Under the pieces are notes generated by a model. The model worked only from the letters and a program-made list of their open reading frames with translations. It was not told the DNA's origin and did not search any database. 64,000 nucleotides of DNA from Collybiopsis luxurians FD-317 M1. Taxonomy: Eukaryota > Basidiomycota > Agaricomycetes > Agaricales > Omphalotaceae. The position numbers and the translations under genes are program-made. Location: assembly GCA_000827265.1 (NCBI GenBank), contig KN834813.1, positions 13,815 to 77,814 on the forward strand, in the 5' to 3' direction. Below are positions 50,936-61,914 of this stretch, piece after piece (position 1 is the first letter of the stretch; each line of letters begins with the position of its first letter).

Positions 50936-52782
50936 TTTAATACAGAGATTCAAGCAGAGTCCCAACATTGAGTCCACTTTGTTCCATGAGCAAAGTTTCA
51001 CCAGTCCACAGACAGAGCACAATGCACAGCATCAGCAAGAATAGTAAGGATTTGATGTTTATCCTCAAAACCTTGTCTTGTAAAGGGAGGAAGCCAAAGA
51101 ATGAGTTGTCCATCTTTAGACTTGAGCCAGCCATGATCATCAATATAACCTGATGAAACACCAGGAGGTAGGTGCAAATGGTGGTCATGAGTGGGGCCAA
51201 CCTGTAGATCAGTTTGAATTGTCCAAATTCTGGCTGTCTTATCCCAAGAGCCAGACACCACAATTTGACCATCAGGTGAATATCCAACTGAGGTCATGTC
51301 ACTAGTGTGGGCTTTGAATGGCTTCCCAACCTGGACACCTGTTTGCGCATTCCATATTCTTACTGTATGATCCCAGGAGCCAGACACCACATATTGACCA
51401 TCAGGTGAATATGCAACTGAGGTAACCCAACTGGTGTGCTCACTAAGTGACCCACCAACCTGCACACCTGTTTGTGCATTCCATATTCTTACTGTGTCAT
51501 TGTCAGAGCCAGACACCACATATGGACCATCAGGTGAATATGCAACTGAGGTCTACCATTTGACAGCTGCTGATAAAATCTCTTGATTGGCAGTCAAATC
51601 AACTGCTTCAGTGTTTTCCACATGGGATGCCCACCATTGTGTACTGTACTGTAATTGAGGTGAGATGCATGAATCAATCCCATTTTCCAAATTCCCTTTG
51701 ATCCTATCTGAGAGGTCTTTTACTTCTGAATTGAACACATGTGAACTTTCCAATTTACACATATTGAAATGTAATTCCTCAGTCATCAGCCTAATGATGC
51801 CCAGTGCCATAATCATATGCCCTGTTTTTTATCTATAGCATAATCTTCACTCCTATTTTTGTCCAAGAGAAAATCCAAGATTGAAGTGTGGATAGGCCAA
51901 ACAGGCTTATCAGACTCATGCATGCTGGTGAATAGAGACCCCATAAATTCAATCACTATATCTATCTTGAGTTCATTCTCAGTCTCATTATTGTCTTTTC
52001 TTTGCTGATAATATGCACCTTGTAGCTTTTTTATGACTGGCTCGAAAGAGGCTCACATAAACTCAGAATTTGTGACATTGCTTTCCTGTAATTTTCCATG
52101 GCATGCTGTCAAAGTTATTCTTCAGGATGACTTTGTACATTTCATCCAGTGGATATTTTTGCTCAGGTTTGGGAGCAACTGCCATGAGTTGGTCAAATAA
52201 ATTCTTCCCTCCTTTAGTGTGACACCATTCTCTGCATACTGTTGCAGCCCATTGGAAATGTTGTCCAGCTGTTTTTGCTATTTGCTCACATTGGGCTTGA
52301 TTGATTTGATCTTCTTTTCTTTGGCAAAGTAGCCAAACACATATTCAGAAATATCCTTTGCAGTTCCAGTTAGCTCATTCATATCCACAGTATCAAGCCA
52401 ATTGGCCTGTTTATCCACATGTTTCATGATGTCATGCTCTGATCTTGATGTCATAAAAATGAGAAAATTCTTTGGAAGATTATGTTTTTTGTCCATTAAC
52501 AAGGTGATGAATTCTTTCCTTGTAATTTCATCAAGTCCATCCAGAATAATGACTACTGGACTAGATTGATTTATATCTTTGGCTAGTTTTGTAATGAGCT
52601 TTTCCCATTGCTCTTCTATACTAGGATCATCCAATATGTCTGAATCTTCCTCCAAAATTTTTATCAAAGCCTTTTTAAAATCTGGAATATGTTTCCCCAG
52701 TTCATGTGCAATAACTTGCACAGCTTGAAATGGGTCTGCAGCCAAGTTCCATTTAAAAGCAAAAAATGCCCCAAGATAGTTG
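50936..52782 (-). pseudogene. STAND/NLR-like gene copy C, broken
   Basis: The minus strand holds pieces of a third STAND gene. At 52782-52278 is the mid-NACHT region with Walker B (VVIILDGLDEI), starting at PLGAFFAFKWNLAADPFQ, so Walker A and everything N-terminal are gone. Further NACHT C-terminal sequence with frameshifts runs to 51553 (ELHFNMCKLESSHVFNSEVKD). There the frame jumps inside the SSCQMV motif directly into WD40 units. This deletes the end of the NACHT exon, the intron and about eleven repeats. Only three full WD40 units remain (51519-51250), then the C-terminal region with a premature TGA just after LSVDW (near 51000). The left break is occupied by a tRNA-derived SINE. It is clearly non-functional. 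Confidence 0.9.
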
Positions 52783-52797
52783 TTAATGATAAAGATT

Positions 52798-52872
52798 GAC
52801 CAAGCTGGGAATTGAATCCAGGCCCCTGCCACTTTCCGGGGACAGTGCTCTAACCAACTGAGCTACTTGACC
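52798..52872 (-). repeat. tRNA-like head of SINE copy 1
   Basis: Acceptor stem GGTCAAG/CTTGGTC, D-arm GCTC...GAGC, T-stem partly decayed (CTGGATTCAATTCCCAG). The anticodon-equivalent triplet would read CGG. Confidence 0.6.
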
Positions 52873-53019
52873 ATTAGTGTCCAATGGATGTGGATTCAAT
52901 CTCAATCCAACACTCCCCCTGAAGCCACCATCTGATATGGACACCAGCATGACTCATCAGGGCCCTAACCTAGTCATCTAATTGCTAATCTGACTTTGAA
53001 TCTGTTAATGATAAAGATT

Positions 53020-53094
53020 GACCAAGCTGGGAATTGAACCCAGGTCCCTGCCACCTTCTGGAGACAGTGCTCTAACTAACTGAGCTACTTGACC
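53020..53094 (-). repeat. tRNA-like head of SINE copy 2
   Basis: The same fold as the first copy with an intact T-stem CTGGGTTCAATTCCCAG. The anticodon-equivalent triplet would read CAG. Position 33 is C. Confidence 0.6.
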
Positions 53095-53149
53095 TTCTTA
53101 GTTCAACAGATGTGGCTTCAACATTACACACATCTAACAAATACTTTGC

Positions 53150-53535
53150 AGTGAAGGGCAAGGGGTGTTCGGCATCCAAATGGCAGACATATATGCCCTC
53201 AATGTGACTTGAGGATAAACATGATTTTCCCTGATGACAAATTGACAGCTCGACGGACCTTTCCATACACATTTAGAGTAACTTTGTAGTCATTTTTGGA
53301 TAAATTAATAGGTCAAAGAGAATTTGAAGAGAATATTCTGTCACTAAAAATGACTCTGACTGGAAAAATCGGAATTAGGAAATGGGATATCCTTCTGCAT
53401 TGTGATATGCTGGGTGCTTAACTTTCCAAATATGGATGTTCCCAAAAAGAGACTGTTCATTTATGGTCAGTGGCTGTGAAAGGCATAGTGTCTGCCATTT
53501 CAATGCCGCACGCCCCTTGGTGAAGGGTGTTTATA
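53150..53535. mobile_element. MITE-like element with about 40-bp inverted ends
   Basis: CAAGGGGTGTTCGGCATCCA (53161-53180) and the following AATGGCAGACATATATGCC match, with few changes, the reverse complement of 53484-53521 (CAAGGGGCGTGCGGCATTGA, then AATGGCAGACACTATGCC). A second inner inverted pair (AGTCATTTTT at about 53291; AAAAATGACT at about 53346) makes the whole 0.4 kb foldable. It has no coding capacity. Confidence 0.7.
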
Positions 53536-54163
53536 AAAGAAATATAAGAGAAATTTGTGGCGTACTGAGAATTGATTGTACTTTTATATTCAAAAATCCT
53601 TATAAAAGTGAGGTTTTGTTACAAATAAGATTTTTAACAAGGTACAGTGAGGGATTCATCTACTTTGAAGAATTTCACTCCACCAAGGCCATTCCGAGAG
53701 CACTTAGTTAATTCTTGATTGTTCTTAAGCAGGAGGTACATGCAACCTAAGTGAGACAAATATTATGTGTATTATGCTCACATTAGGCAAGAATACGTCG
53801 GCGATGCATCCAGCGATGACGAACGAGGACTTGCGCTCAAGTTGAACTTGCAGGAACGTGATCGGAGTTGCGTCAGCGGGTCACGTTTTCCGCCAAATGC
53901 ACAGGTCCTTGTGGCGATAATACGAACGAACGGATGAGCGAGCGAACGGACGAGATAAAAAGGCAAAAGACTACTTTCGACGACACGGCGCTGGTGCTCA
54001 CCCTGATATAAGAGTAGTAGAAATAGTAGTAATAGTACTTGTTATTTAAAATATGTACTTAGATGTGTTTTATATAGAAAAAGAGCGTTCGTATTATATT
54101 CTCTTATATTCTATCATCACAATCCGCGTTCTGGTCATTATCCGCGTCTATACCCACAGCCGC
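53536..54163. other. Intergenic 3' of VPS36 copy 2
   Basis: No gene. 53920-54163 carries the conserved VPS36 3' flank (GAACGGACGAGATAAAAAGG, a GACACGGCGCTGGTGCTCAC block and a TAG-rich microsatellite) shared with 22.95-23.19 kb and partly with 7.2 kb. Confidence 0.5.
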
Positions 54164-56137
54164 TCACGCCTGCCCGTCCCAAATATACCCCACAAATACA
54201 TTCGCCCACCATCGAACTTCACCTCCTCCAAAGCCAACACTATCACTGTCACCATAGCTATCCTGTCCATCCGCGCTCAAACCCCCCTGCCGCCGCTCAC
54301 GAATGACACACCGCCCATCATCCCTACTCAGCCCTCCCTCCCTCTCTATAAGACTCACCATCTCCTCCGCCAACGCGATACCCACTCCTTCTCTTTGTGC
54401 GATTTCCGTCGTAGTGGTGCTTTTCAGCCTCATTCCTTTTCCTCTCCCTCTTTCACCTCCCGCACCCCTCCCACCTCCACCTCCCTCCCCCTCCACCGCC
54501 ACCAAACTCCGCACAACCCTCTCCCCAAACACCTTCGGTTCATACTCCGGCGTATGCAACGCCCGCATCTCAGACGGCAACACCAGACTCTTAATCGGCG
54601 GGTCCGTGTACGCAGGGAGGTGCGGCACCACAAGGAGGAGTGTCGAAGGCGGGACAAGCGCGACGCCCCGCGCGCGGTTCCACCCGCCCCAGACTTCGTC
54701 CAGCGCTATCAGACCGCGGTGCGACATGAGTCCACCACCACTGCCAGAGCCGGACCCGGGAGATCCCTGCAAAACCCCAGCCAACTCTCTCGCAAGCTCC
54801 TCGATCCACCTCCTCTCATCCTTCATCATATCCAACGTCACCGGCGTATTCTCCATCTGCAGCCCCAACTGCGTAAGCGAGGACCGGATGAACGTCGCTT
54901 CCTCCGGTTCAGAGGCGGAGGCGGAGGCAGCGGTAGGGGCAGCAGTAGAGGTAGCAGCAGTAGCAACCGTCAACCGCTCATTCAACTCCGCCGCAAGCCG
55001 GACCATATCCTTCGCTTTGACCATGAGCGCTTCGAGGTCTTGCAGAGCATCAGACATGTGCGTGTCCCGCGTTTGCGCGCGCGTCTCGACGGCATGCATG
55101 ATCCCCGATATTCCAGATCTCACGCCAGCGCCCGTATCGTTAGCGTTGGCATTCGGCAGTAGTCTGTTGAGTGGGTTGTTGATCTATCGAGAGGTGAAAG
55201 GTTTATTTTTAGTTTTCTGTTACATAGTGAGAGTCAAGTAAAAAAGCGCACCTCCCATGCTTGACCCTTTAGACTTCTCTTGAGAGCAGTGTAAAAGGGT
55301 TTATCTCCGCCTTTACGAAAACTGAGCTTGATCATCATTGCCCCTTCATCTATCCCGGGAGTCGCAGGACGCGTAGCAGGCGCAGACTTTGTCGTTCCAT
55401 TCTCTGCTGACGAAGCAGAGACGGCTGGAGCTATTCTTGGAAGCGGCGTATCGCAGATTTCACATTTCTTCATAGAGGGATGATTAAGGAAGGTACACGC
55501 CGGACAGGCGATCGATTCTCGATTTCGGGGGGTGGGAAGGGCAGAGGTGGATACGGAAGAAGCTAGAGAGGATGAAGTGGTGCCTACAGTCGATGACGAT
55601 GGCTGGATGTTGGTCGGAGCTGAGCTCCTCGGGACGCCGCAGAGTCCACATATCCTTGAAGCTGATGGGCTGAGACCCGGTGGATTTCGAAACGCGCAGA
55701 CTTCGCATTCCCAAGTTTCAAAACCCGATTCCACTCCCGTTTCTCTGTCTGATCTTTCCACTCCCCCTCCACCAACCGAAGAATCATCAGCAGACAAATG
55801 GAGGGTGACTTTGGGTGACGAAGTGAACAGCCCGGCGTAGTGATCTGTCCGAGATACATGGGCCAGATCCAATGCAAAGGATCTCGAGCGGGCTTTTCTC
55901 GATGCGTCGATGTATAATAAACGTTGAGTGGTTACGTGTACGATACCGACTTGGTGTTCGGGTGACTTCTGCAAACTGGGAGGGGAGGTTTCACTTGAGT
56001 AGCCAGGTTGAAGCGAAGGCTTACCCGTCGTAGATGCCCACTGCGTCTTGCGATGATAACAGCTCTTCGTCGGCGTAGAGCAAGGCTTGGACGGGGATCG
56101 TTCCGTCAACGGGTTTGGTGAATCTGGCGAGGGCCAT
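54164..56137 (-). CDS. VPS36: ESCRT-II subunit Vps36 (copy 2, intact)
   Basis: Vps36 is the ESCRT-II subunit that binds ubiquitinated cargo and PI3P on endosomes and links ESCRT-I to ESCRT-III in multivesicular-body sorting. The model is 56137-56025, 55975-55252 and 55183-54164; introns are 49 nt (GTAAGC...CCCAG) and 68 nt (GTGCGC...GATAG). The frame closes to 618 aa. The GLUE domain is split by two NZF zinc fingers, at about 126-150 (WECEVC...CGLC) and 192-216 (IACPAC...CEIC), as in yeast Vps36. The EAP30/winged-helix part fills about 280-618 (SDALQDLEALMVKAKDMVRL; VRWWANVFVGYIWDGQA). The start follows from MALARFTKPVDGTIPVQALL and the GLUE-like LLYADEELL...VGIYDG. Copy 2 keeps the AG acceptor lost in copy 1, and spliced here gives DG-LQKSPEHQ. 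It is probably the working gene in this window. Confidence 0.92.
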
Positions 56138-56698
56138 CTAGAGTGGTTAAGTAGTTGATGATGGTTGGTATGAAAGAGTAGGCGCTAAATTTGGAACGCT
56201 TATCATTTTTGGGCGCCTCTTGCCGATTGCTCAACGTCAACATTGATTTGACCGCAAATAATGCGCGCACGACCTATTCATTGGAATTTAGGGTGCTCAT
56301 ACAGTTCTACTCAAACGCCTCATGTCGGTGATACTGGTCATACGGAGGAAAACTATTGAATTAAAATAAATCAAAGAGCGTCTAAGAGAAGCACTTGGTT
56401 CCCGGTCATACACCGTCTAGCTTAAGTTAACTGCGGAGAAATGGCAGCTAGCACGATCGGATGCCACGGCCTACCGTTTGCATAGACAGCGGAATAAATT
56501 GAAGGGCGTCTAAGAGACGGACTGAACTTCAAAAATTTGCGCCTTAGTTCCTGGTCATACGCTGAGTCTTATAAATAAGCTTGGTTGATTGCGGAAAAAT
56601 GACCGGTAGCACGAACGGCTGCCACGAGCCTACCTTTTGTGTACTTAAATTGTGAGATAATTTCTCGTATCTCGAAATATCCCTTCCCGTCTTCCCCC
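56138..56698. promoter_or_regulatory. Divergent promoter region, unit 3
   Basis: Counterpart of 25152-25656, with the same order of features (CGCAAATAATGCGCGCACGA, GTCATACGGAGGAAAAC, then two copies of a TGCGGA-AAATG(A/G)C repeat at about 56431 and 56591). Its conservation, with indels, between head-to-head genes suggests shared regulatory sequence. Confidence 0.4.
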
Positions 56699-59600
56699 AT
56701 GTCAATCCCATCCTCCAGCTCAGACACTTGCACTTCGGATGCAGACATTACCGGAGTCGGTGTCCGCTTTGCAGTCTATGCCCAAAATTTGATGAGTTTC
56801 GTGCCAGCCGTCTGGGCAGCCATCTCGGACAGGAAAGTAGACGACGATGAATTGGAGGCAATCGAGAAACAATCGACAACAATTCTTATCACGGCATTCG
56901 CTATCCTGATTTCCACCATGGTTCAAAATCGTAAATTCGGTTTATCTACTTTTGACGGACTTGTCGTGCTCAATCTCAGCTGGATGAACAATACCAATAC
57001 CTTCATATGGTTTCTACTTTACATTCACCAGATCTGGGCCAAGAAAAGATCCACCAAGCTGGACATTCTACCATATTTTCGTAAATTGGTCAAGGAGGGT
57101 CAAGAGGGATCGCAGGAGGGAGAAAGTCTAGGAGATGAAAAGTCCATGGACAGGGAAAGCGAGCAGAATATCGGCAGACTCAAGTCACTCGCTCGAGCCA
57201 CAGTGAAATATGGAGTTCTCATCCTTGGCTCCCTTCACTTGACCCTCATGTCGGCTCTTGGGATATGGGTGTGGAGCAGCCCCAATAAATTTCAAGACCA
57301 AACATCATGCTCCCTCAATACATCGCTCTTTTCTTGGGTCTCCAAATCCCAGTCAGTCTAGGAATTGCCCGTGACTGGTCAATCGCGATTTACAGTGTGC
57401 TTCTGGTGCCCGGAATCAACTTGATCCTGCCCGTCATGTTGTTCAGGGCTTTCTACGGAATATATGACCTTCTCCGACCCTCACAAAGGCGAAAAATCAA
57501 TTCTGGTACCCAAAGTGAAGCAAGCATTGTGCCAATCCTCACAGGATTAACTGTCTTGGCTATAATCAACGTCATCTTTGTTGTTGATACCGAGATCATG
57601 CTTGCTACATCATCACTCTTCAAGGAGAGCCATGATGCCGCCGAATGGACATTCGGTCAGACCATTGCCTTACTATTATTGGTACTCCCTATCCGTGATT
57701 TGATTGAAGGTATCATGAGAAAGCCGGATACCAGACGAAGAAAGCAGCATACCAGAAACCTTCGGAAAGCAGTGGAGAGAGGTTCACCTGATTTGATCAT
57801 GAACCTGGTAAAGGATGGTGCAAACGTAAATGTTGAAGTCAACCGTAAGAACTGCATTTGACTGATCTTATTGCACTGACCCATGAAGAGCTCTAGCTAA
57901 GAGCAAGTTTGCATCAGCATTACAACTGGCATCATATAAAGGAGATCTAGGTCTTGTGCTGTCCTTGTTGAATAATGGAGCCGATGTCAATAGAAAAGGT
58001 AGAGTAACGAGTTCCATTTTGTTAAATTAAAGGGGCATGATTAAAGTTTCTATCCAAGGAGGGATATACAATACTGCAATTCAAGCTGCAATGTGTCAAA
58101 AACATGAAATAGTCATACAAATCTTGGCGGAGAGAGTTGATTTTAAAGGTTCCATGATGTCGATCGGAGATAGAACATTCTTGAACTAAAGTGAACCTGT
58201 AGATGCAGCGTTAGGCCCTGCCTTGACACTCTGGAGGGATACAAAATGGGACTTGGGTTTTGGTTCATTGGTTCTAATGCCCCAGAAATTTTGGAAAGGC
58301 AAGTCAACGAGTTATAGTACAGATACAAATCGCAAGTTCTTAGTTGTCCTACAGAAAAAATACCCCAAGGGGGAATCGAAGCCAGGGTTCGCCATTTAGC
58401 CTATGTCTCACTTTTGAAAGTGTTAGATTATCCACCTGGTAAGAGGACATTATAACTGAGGCTCATGAGAGTTTAATCGGGTAAATAGCACAGGAATTTC
58501 ACCGCGATGCACTTATAAGTTTTTTAAAGCTCAGCTTTGAAGAAATAGACCGCGGAAAGAAAGAATATGCGAATAACGTTTTTCATTCCATTGTAAAGCG
58601 AGGTCAGTACTATTGTCTAAGCAATAGTTAAGTTCAGAGTTAATATATTTTACCCAGAGAGTTTTAAAAATCTCATCAAGCAGGGACTTCCTCTGCTTGG
58701 GAAAATGTTGGTTCAAGAAGAAATTCAGGATGATATTGTTTCAGTTTTTGAGTTATTGTTACCGCGAGGTGTGCATACTCTATATACTAGGCAGCCTTCT
58801 CATTGAAATTTACCCAGTGGCATTTCGTGACGACATATCGCGAATTGTTAAATACCAGTTACAAACACTACTGAGCAAGAGGAAAGAAAATACTCTATCC
58901 CAGGCGGTGACTGCATTTGCTAAGCTGTCAAAACAAGGTAGTACCCATGTCCTTTCCACTGGCATTGTAAAGTTGTCACATGGTTTATTTGTATACAGAA
59001 CTATTACAAGACGTCATATTGAGTGTCCTTCGTCAATTCCTGGAGCTCTTGAGACACAGAAATAGCAGTGTACAAGCAAAAGTTGTTTCTGCATTAGCAG
59101 AGCTGTCAAGCCAAGGTGCCCATTTTGTTTTTTGCTTAGGGCGTTGCATGATTCACCTGCAGTCAGAGAAATTCAAAGACATTATTGCTAGAGCTCTACC
59201 TGAATTCATAAAACTCCTCCAAGACAGAGATATCAGTGTTCGGACCAATGCCGTGGATGTATTTGGAAAATTATTGGAGCAAGGTGTTTATAATTTATGA
59301 CCCGGATTATCACGTATCTCATCCAACACCTATAGGAAGATTCCAACATGCTATCTTGAATGCTCTTCCTAAGTTCATCAAACTCCTGGAAGATGAAGAT
59401 GCCAATGTTCGATACAAAGCTGTCTCTGTATTTGGTGAGATATCAAAGCAGGGTAACAATTTTCTCTACTCAGAGTAATATATTATTCATTTATCTACAG
59501 AGACATTTCACAATGTTATTTCAAACTTGAATGCTCTACCTAACTTCCTGAAACTTTTAATGGATGGAGATAGCAATGTCCGATATTATGCTGTCTCTGC

Positions 59601-61083
59601 ATTTGGAAAATTATCAGAGCAAGGTAGCCACACTTTCTGAAGACAGATAATGTATTGCTTATTCAGCTACAAACTGAACCAGGAAAATTCAAAGATGCTA
59701 TCATTAATGCTCTTCCTCAATTTATGAAACTCCTGGAAGACGGAGATAGCAATGTACAATGCAATGTCCTCTCTGTATTTGGGAAACTATCAGAGCAAAG
59801 TGACTGTGCCTCATTCTTACAAATAATAAATTACTCACTTTTCACAGAAGAATTCCATGATGCTATTTCTAATGCTATTCCAGTGTTTCTAAAGCTTCTG
59901 CAAGATGGAAATAGCAAGGTTCAATCCAATGCTGTTTTTGTATTTGGTGAACTGTCAGAGCAAGGTACCCATGTTTCTTACTTAGAACTACCACACCACT
60001 TACTCCCATGTAGAGACATTTTATGATGCAATTTCTGAAGCTCTACCCAAGTTCCTGAAACTCCTGAAAGATGGAAATGGCGATGTCCGATCTGATGCTG
60101 TCTCCGCATTTGGAAAACTGTCATTGTCACAACAAGGCAATCATGCTTCTTCCTTCAGATGAATACACTATTAACTTGCAGATACAGGGAGATTCCAAGA
60201 TGCCATTGTAGATGCTCTTCCTGATTTTATGAAACTCAGAAAGGATACAGATAATCGTGTTCGACGCGATTTTGTCACTGTATTTGGCAAAATGTCTGAG
60301 CAAGGTAACTACACTTTCTGTTTTAAATTACTACTTTGCCTACCTGCATACAGGGAAATTCCAGAATTACATTTCCAACAAGCTTCCTAAATTCCTGAAA
60401 CTCTTGAATGATAGGGACAACATTGTTCTATATAATGTTGTTTCAGTCTTTGGTAAACTATCAGAGAACGGTGGCTATGATTCCTCTCTTCTTGGAAATA
60501 TCTTGTCACTTACTTGACCACAGAAAAATTCCATGATGCCCTCTCTGATGCTCTTCCTGAGTTTTTAAAACTCCGGAAAGATACTAGTAACTATGTTCGA
60601 CGCGAGGCTGTTTCTGTATTTGGTAAACTGCCTAGGCAAGGTGATCATGCTTCATTACTCGGCTTATCACGCTGCTCATATGCACATAGGAAAATTCCAG
60701 CCAGCCATTTCCAAAGCTCTTCCTAAGTTTTTGAAACTCCTAAAAGATGAAGACAACCAAGTTCGAAATCTTACTGTCTCTCTTATTGACAAATTCTTGG
60801 AGCAAGGTGAAAATATTTCTTGCTTCAGATCTATCCAGTGCTCAGAAGTTTCCCACAGAAGAATTCCATGATACTATTGTCAAAGCTCTCCCCGAATTTC
60901 TGAGGCTTCTGAATGACAGAAATAGTGATGTTCAATCCAATGCTATGTCTGTATTCAATAAATTGTCACGTAAAGGTGCCTATGTTCCTCGATTTAAATT
61001 GACAACTTGTTCATCTACATGCAGAGAGGTTCCGTGATATGACATCTCCAGTGGCCCAGCCTCAAGCACAATATAAATTATAG
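56699..61083 (+). pseudogene. Membrane/ankyrin/HEAT gene copy 2, expanded HEAT array, one frameshift
   Basis: Same architecture as copy 1: a membrane exon from ATG 56699, ankyrin-like exons (FASALQLASYKGDLGLVLSL), the GC-AG intron (GGAAAG|GCAAGT at about 58297), then a HEAT array ending with TAG at 61083. It has twelve one-exon HEAT units against six in copy 1, for example KFKDIIARALPEFIKLLQD, RFQHAILNALPKFIKLLED and EFHDAISNAIPVFLKLLQD. One nucleotide is missing in exon 1 near 57328-57336 (CTCTTTTCTTGG against CTCTTTCTCCTGG in copy 1). This shifts LFLLGLKIPV out of frame and gives a stop at about 57361; the original frame resumes from 57307 in the other phase. All other exons look intact, so this is either a very recent pseudogene or a sequencing error. 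Confidence 0.78.
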
Positions 61084-61810
61084 TCTGAAATAATAGCGGT
61101 TGTACAATTAGTGTCAAGATGTAGACAATTGTGTTATGAAATCATGTATCTTGGCACTTGTTAAAGTTACATCGCTTCTTCTCCACACAGGTAAGAAGAA
61201 CAATGTAAATTAGTATGAAATCACAGAGAGATTGTTGAATATGTTTGTCGGAATTCTTCTTTCATCTCACTTCAAGATTCAAACATTATTTCATTCAGAA
61301 TTTTAACCTTTGGGGTGTACACGCAGCATACCATGAACATTCTGCATCAAAATTTGATGGGTGGTTTTTGCTTTGAGCAGCCTTTTAAATGCTTTTCCAG
61401 ATGGAGTCAGTGTTGGAGTTATCAGATATCAGTCTGATCATTCATAACCGCTGCCCACGCCGTTGGGGCGTAGCTATCTATTCTTTCAGTATATACAATG
61501 CCTGTATTCAATATGGAACACTAGCATATTTGCTTGCCTATACAAACTGTCTGTCCTTTCTCATCTCTCAGGGTTCGAAATCCAATTGTTAACAATGTAC
61601 TTAGTCACTTATTGCCGTAATAGAAAACTCAAAAATCTAAATAACTACATGCAAAATCATAGTAATTTTTCTGTCATTGTAATCAAAGGTATGCATTGGG
61701 ATCAATACAGAATGGGGGCTGATTGGAAAGAGGCAGAAATAAGATGGGGAAAAAAAAAAAAAAACAAAGGAATGTGTATAAAGGAGAGGACTGTCTATGT
61801 AGAAAATTTG
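61084..61810. other. 3' flank of HEAT copy 2 (uninterrupted reference copy)
   Basis: This continuous 0.7-kb flank is the template against which the dispersed pieces at 29.4-29.5, 31.16-31.22, 34.17-34.47 and 46.2-46.49 kb can be aligned. Short poly-A runs occur at 61747 and 61814. No gene is seen. Confidence 0.6.
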
Positions 61811-61914
61811 TAAAAAAAAAAAAAAACTATCTGTAAACAAAGGGAAACTGTCATTCAGACATTTAGAAAAAAAATGATTGGAGCGGCAAAAAAATGCTAA
61901 AATTTACTGGGGCC

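Larger units (their letters stand above)
52783..53140 (-). mobile_element. tRNA-derived SINE, two tandem copies
   Basis: Two 75-nt tRNA-like heads on the minus strand, 52872-52798 and 53094-53020, share a box-A-like TAGCTCAGTT[GA]GTTAGAGC and a box-B-like GGGTTCAATTCCC. Both are preceded by a similar lead (AGCCACATCTGTTGAAC or a variant) and followed by the same tail (AATCTTTATCATTAAC). Both fold as a cloverleaf with wobble pairs in the acceptor stem. The loops differ (TCCAGAA in one, CCCGGAA in the other) and have C rather than U at position 33, so they are repeats rather than working tRNAs. The first copy sits exactly at the break in STAND copy C. Confidence 0.75.

Noticed and set aside
52798..53094. 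Functional tRNA genes
   Set aside because: The cloverleaf is present, but position 33 is C, stems rely on wobble pairs, the two heads differ in the anticodon-equivalent triplet, and common non-tRNA flanks show they are SINE parts.
54053..55241. Long plus-strand open frames (up to 369 codons) at 23.08-23.73 kb and 54.05-55.24 kb
   Set aside because: They are antisense to VPS36 exon 3. The minus strand encodes a recognised protein, and the plus-strand frames are Pro/Ser/Arg-rich shadows of GC-rich codons that break in the paralogue.
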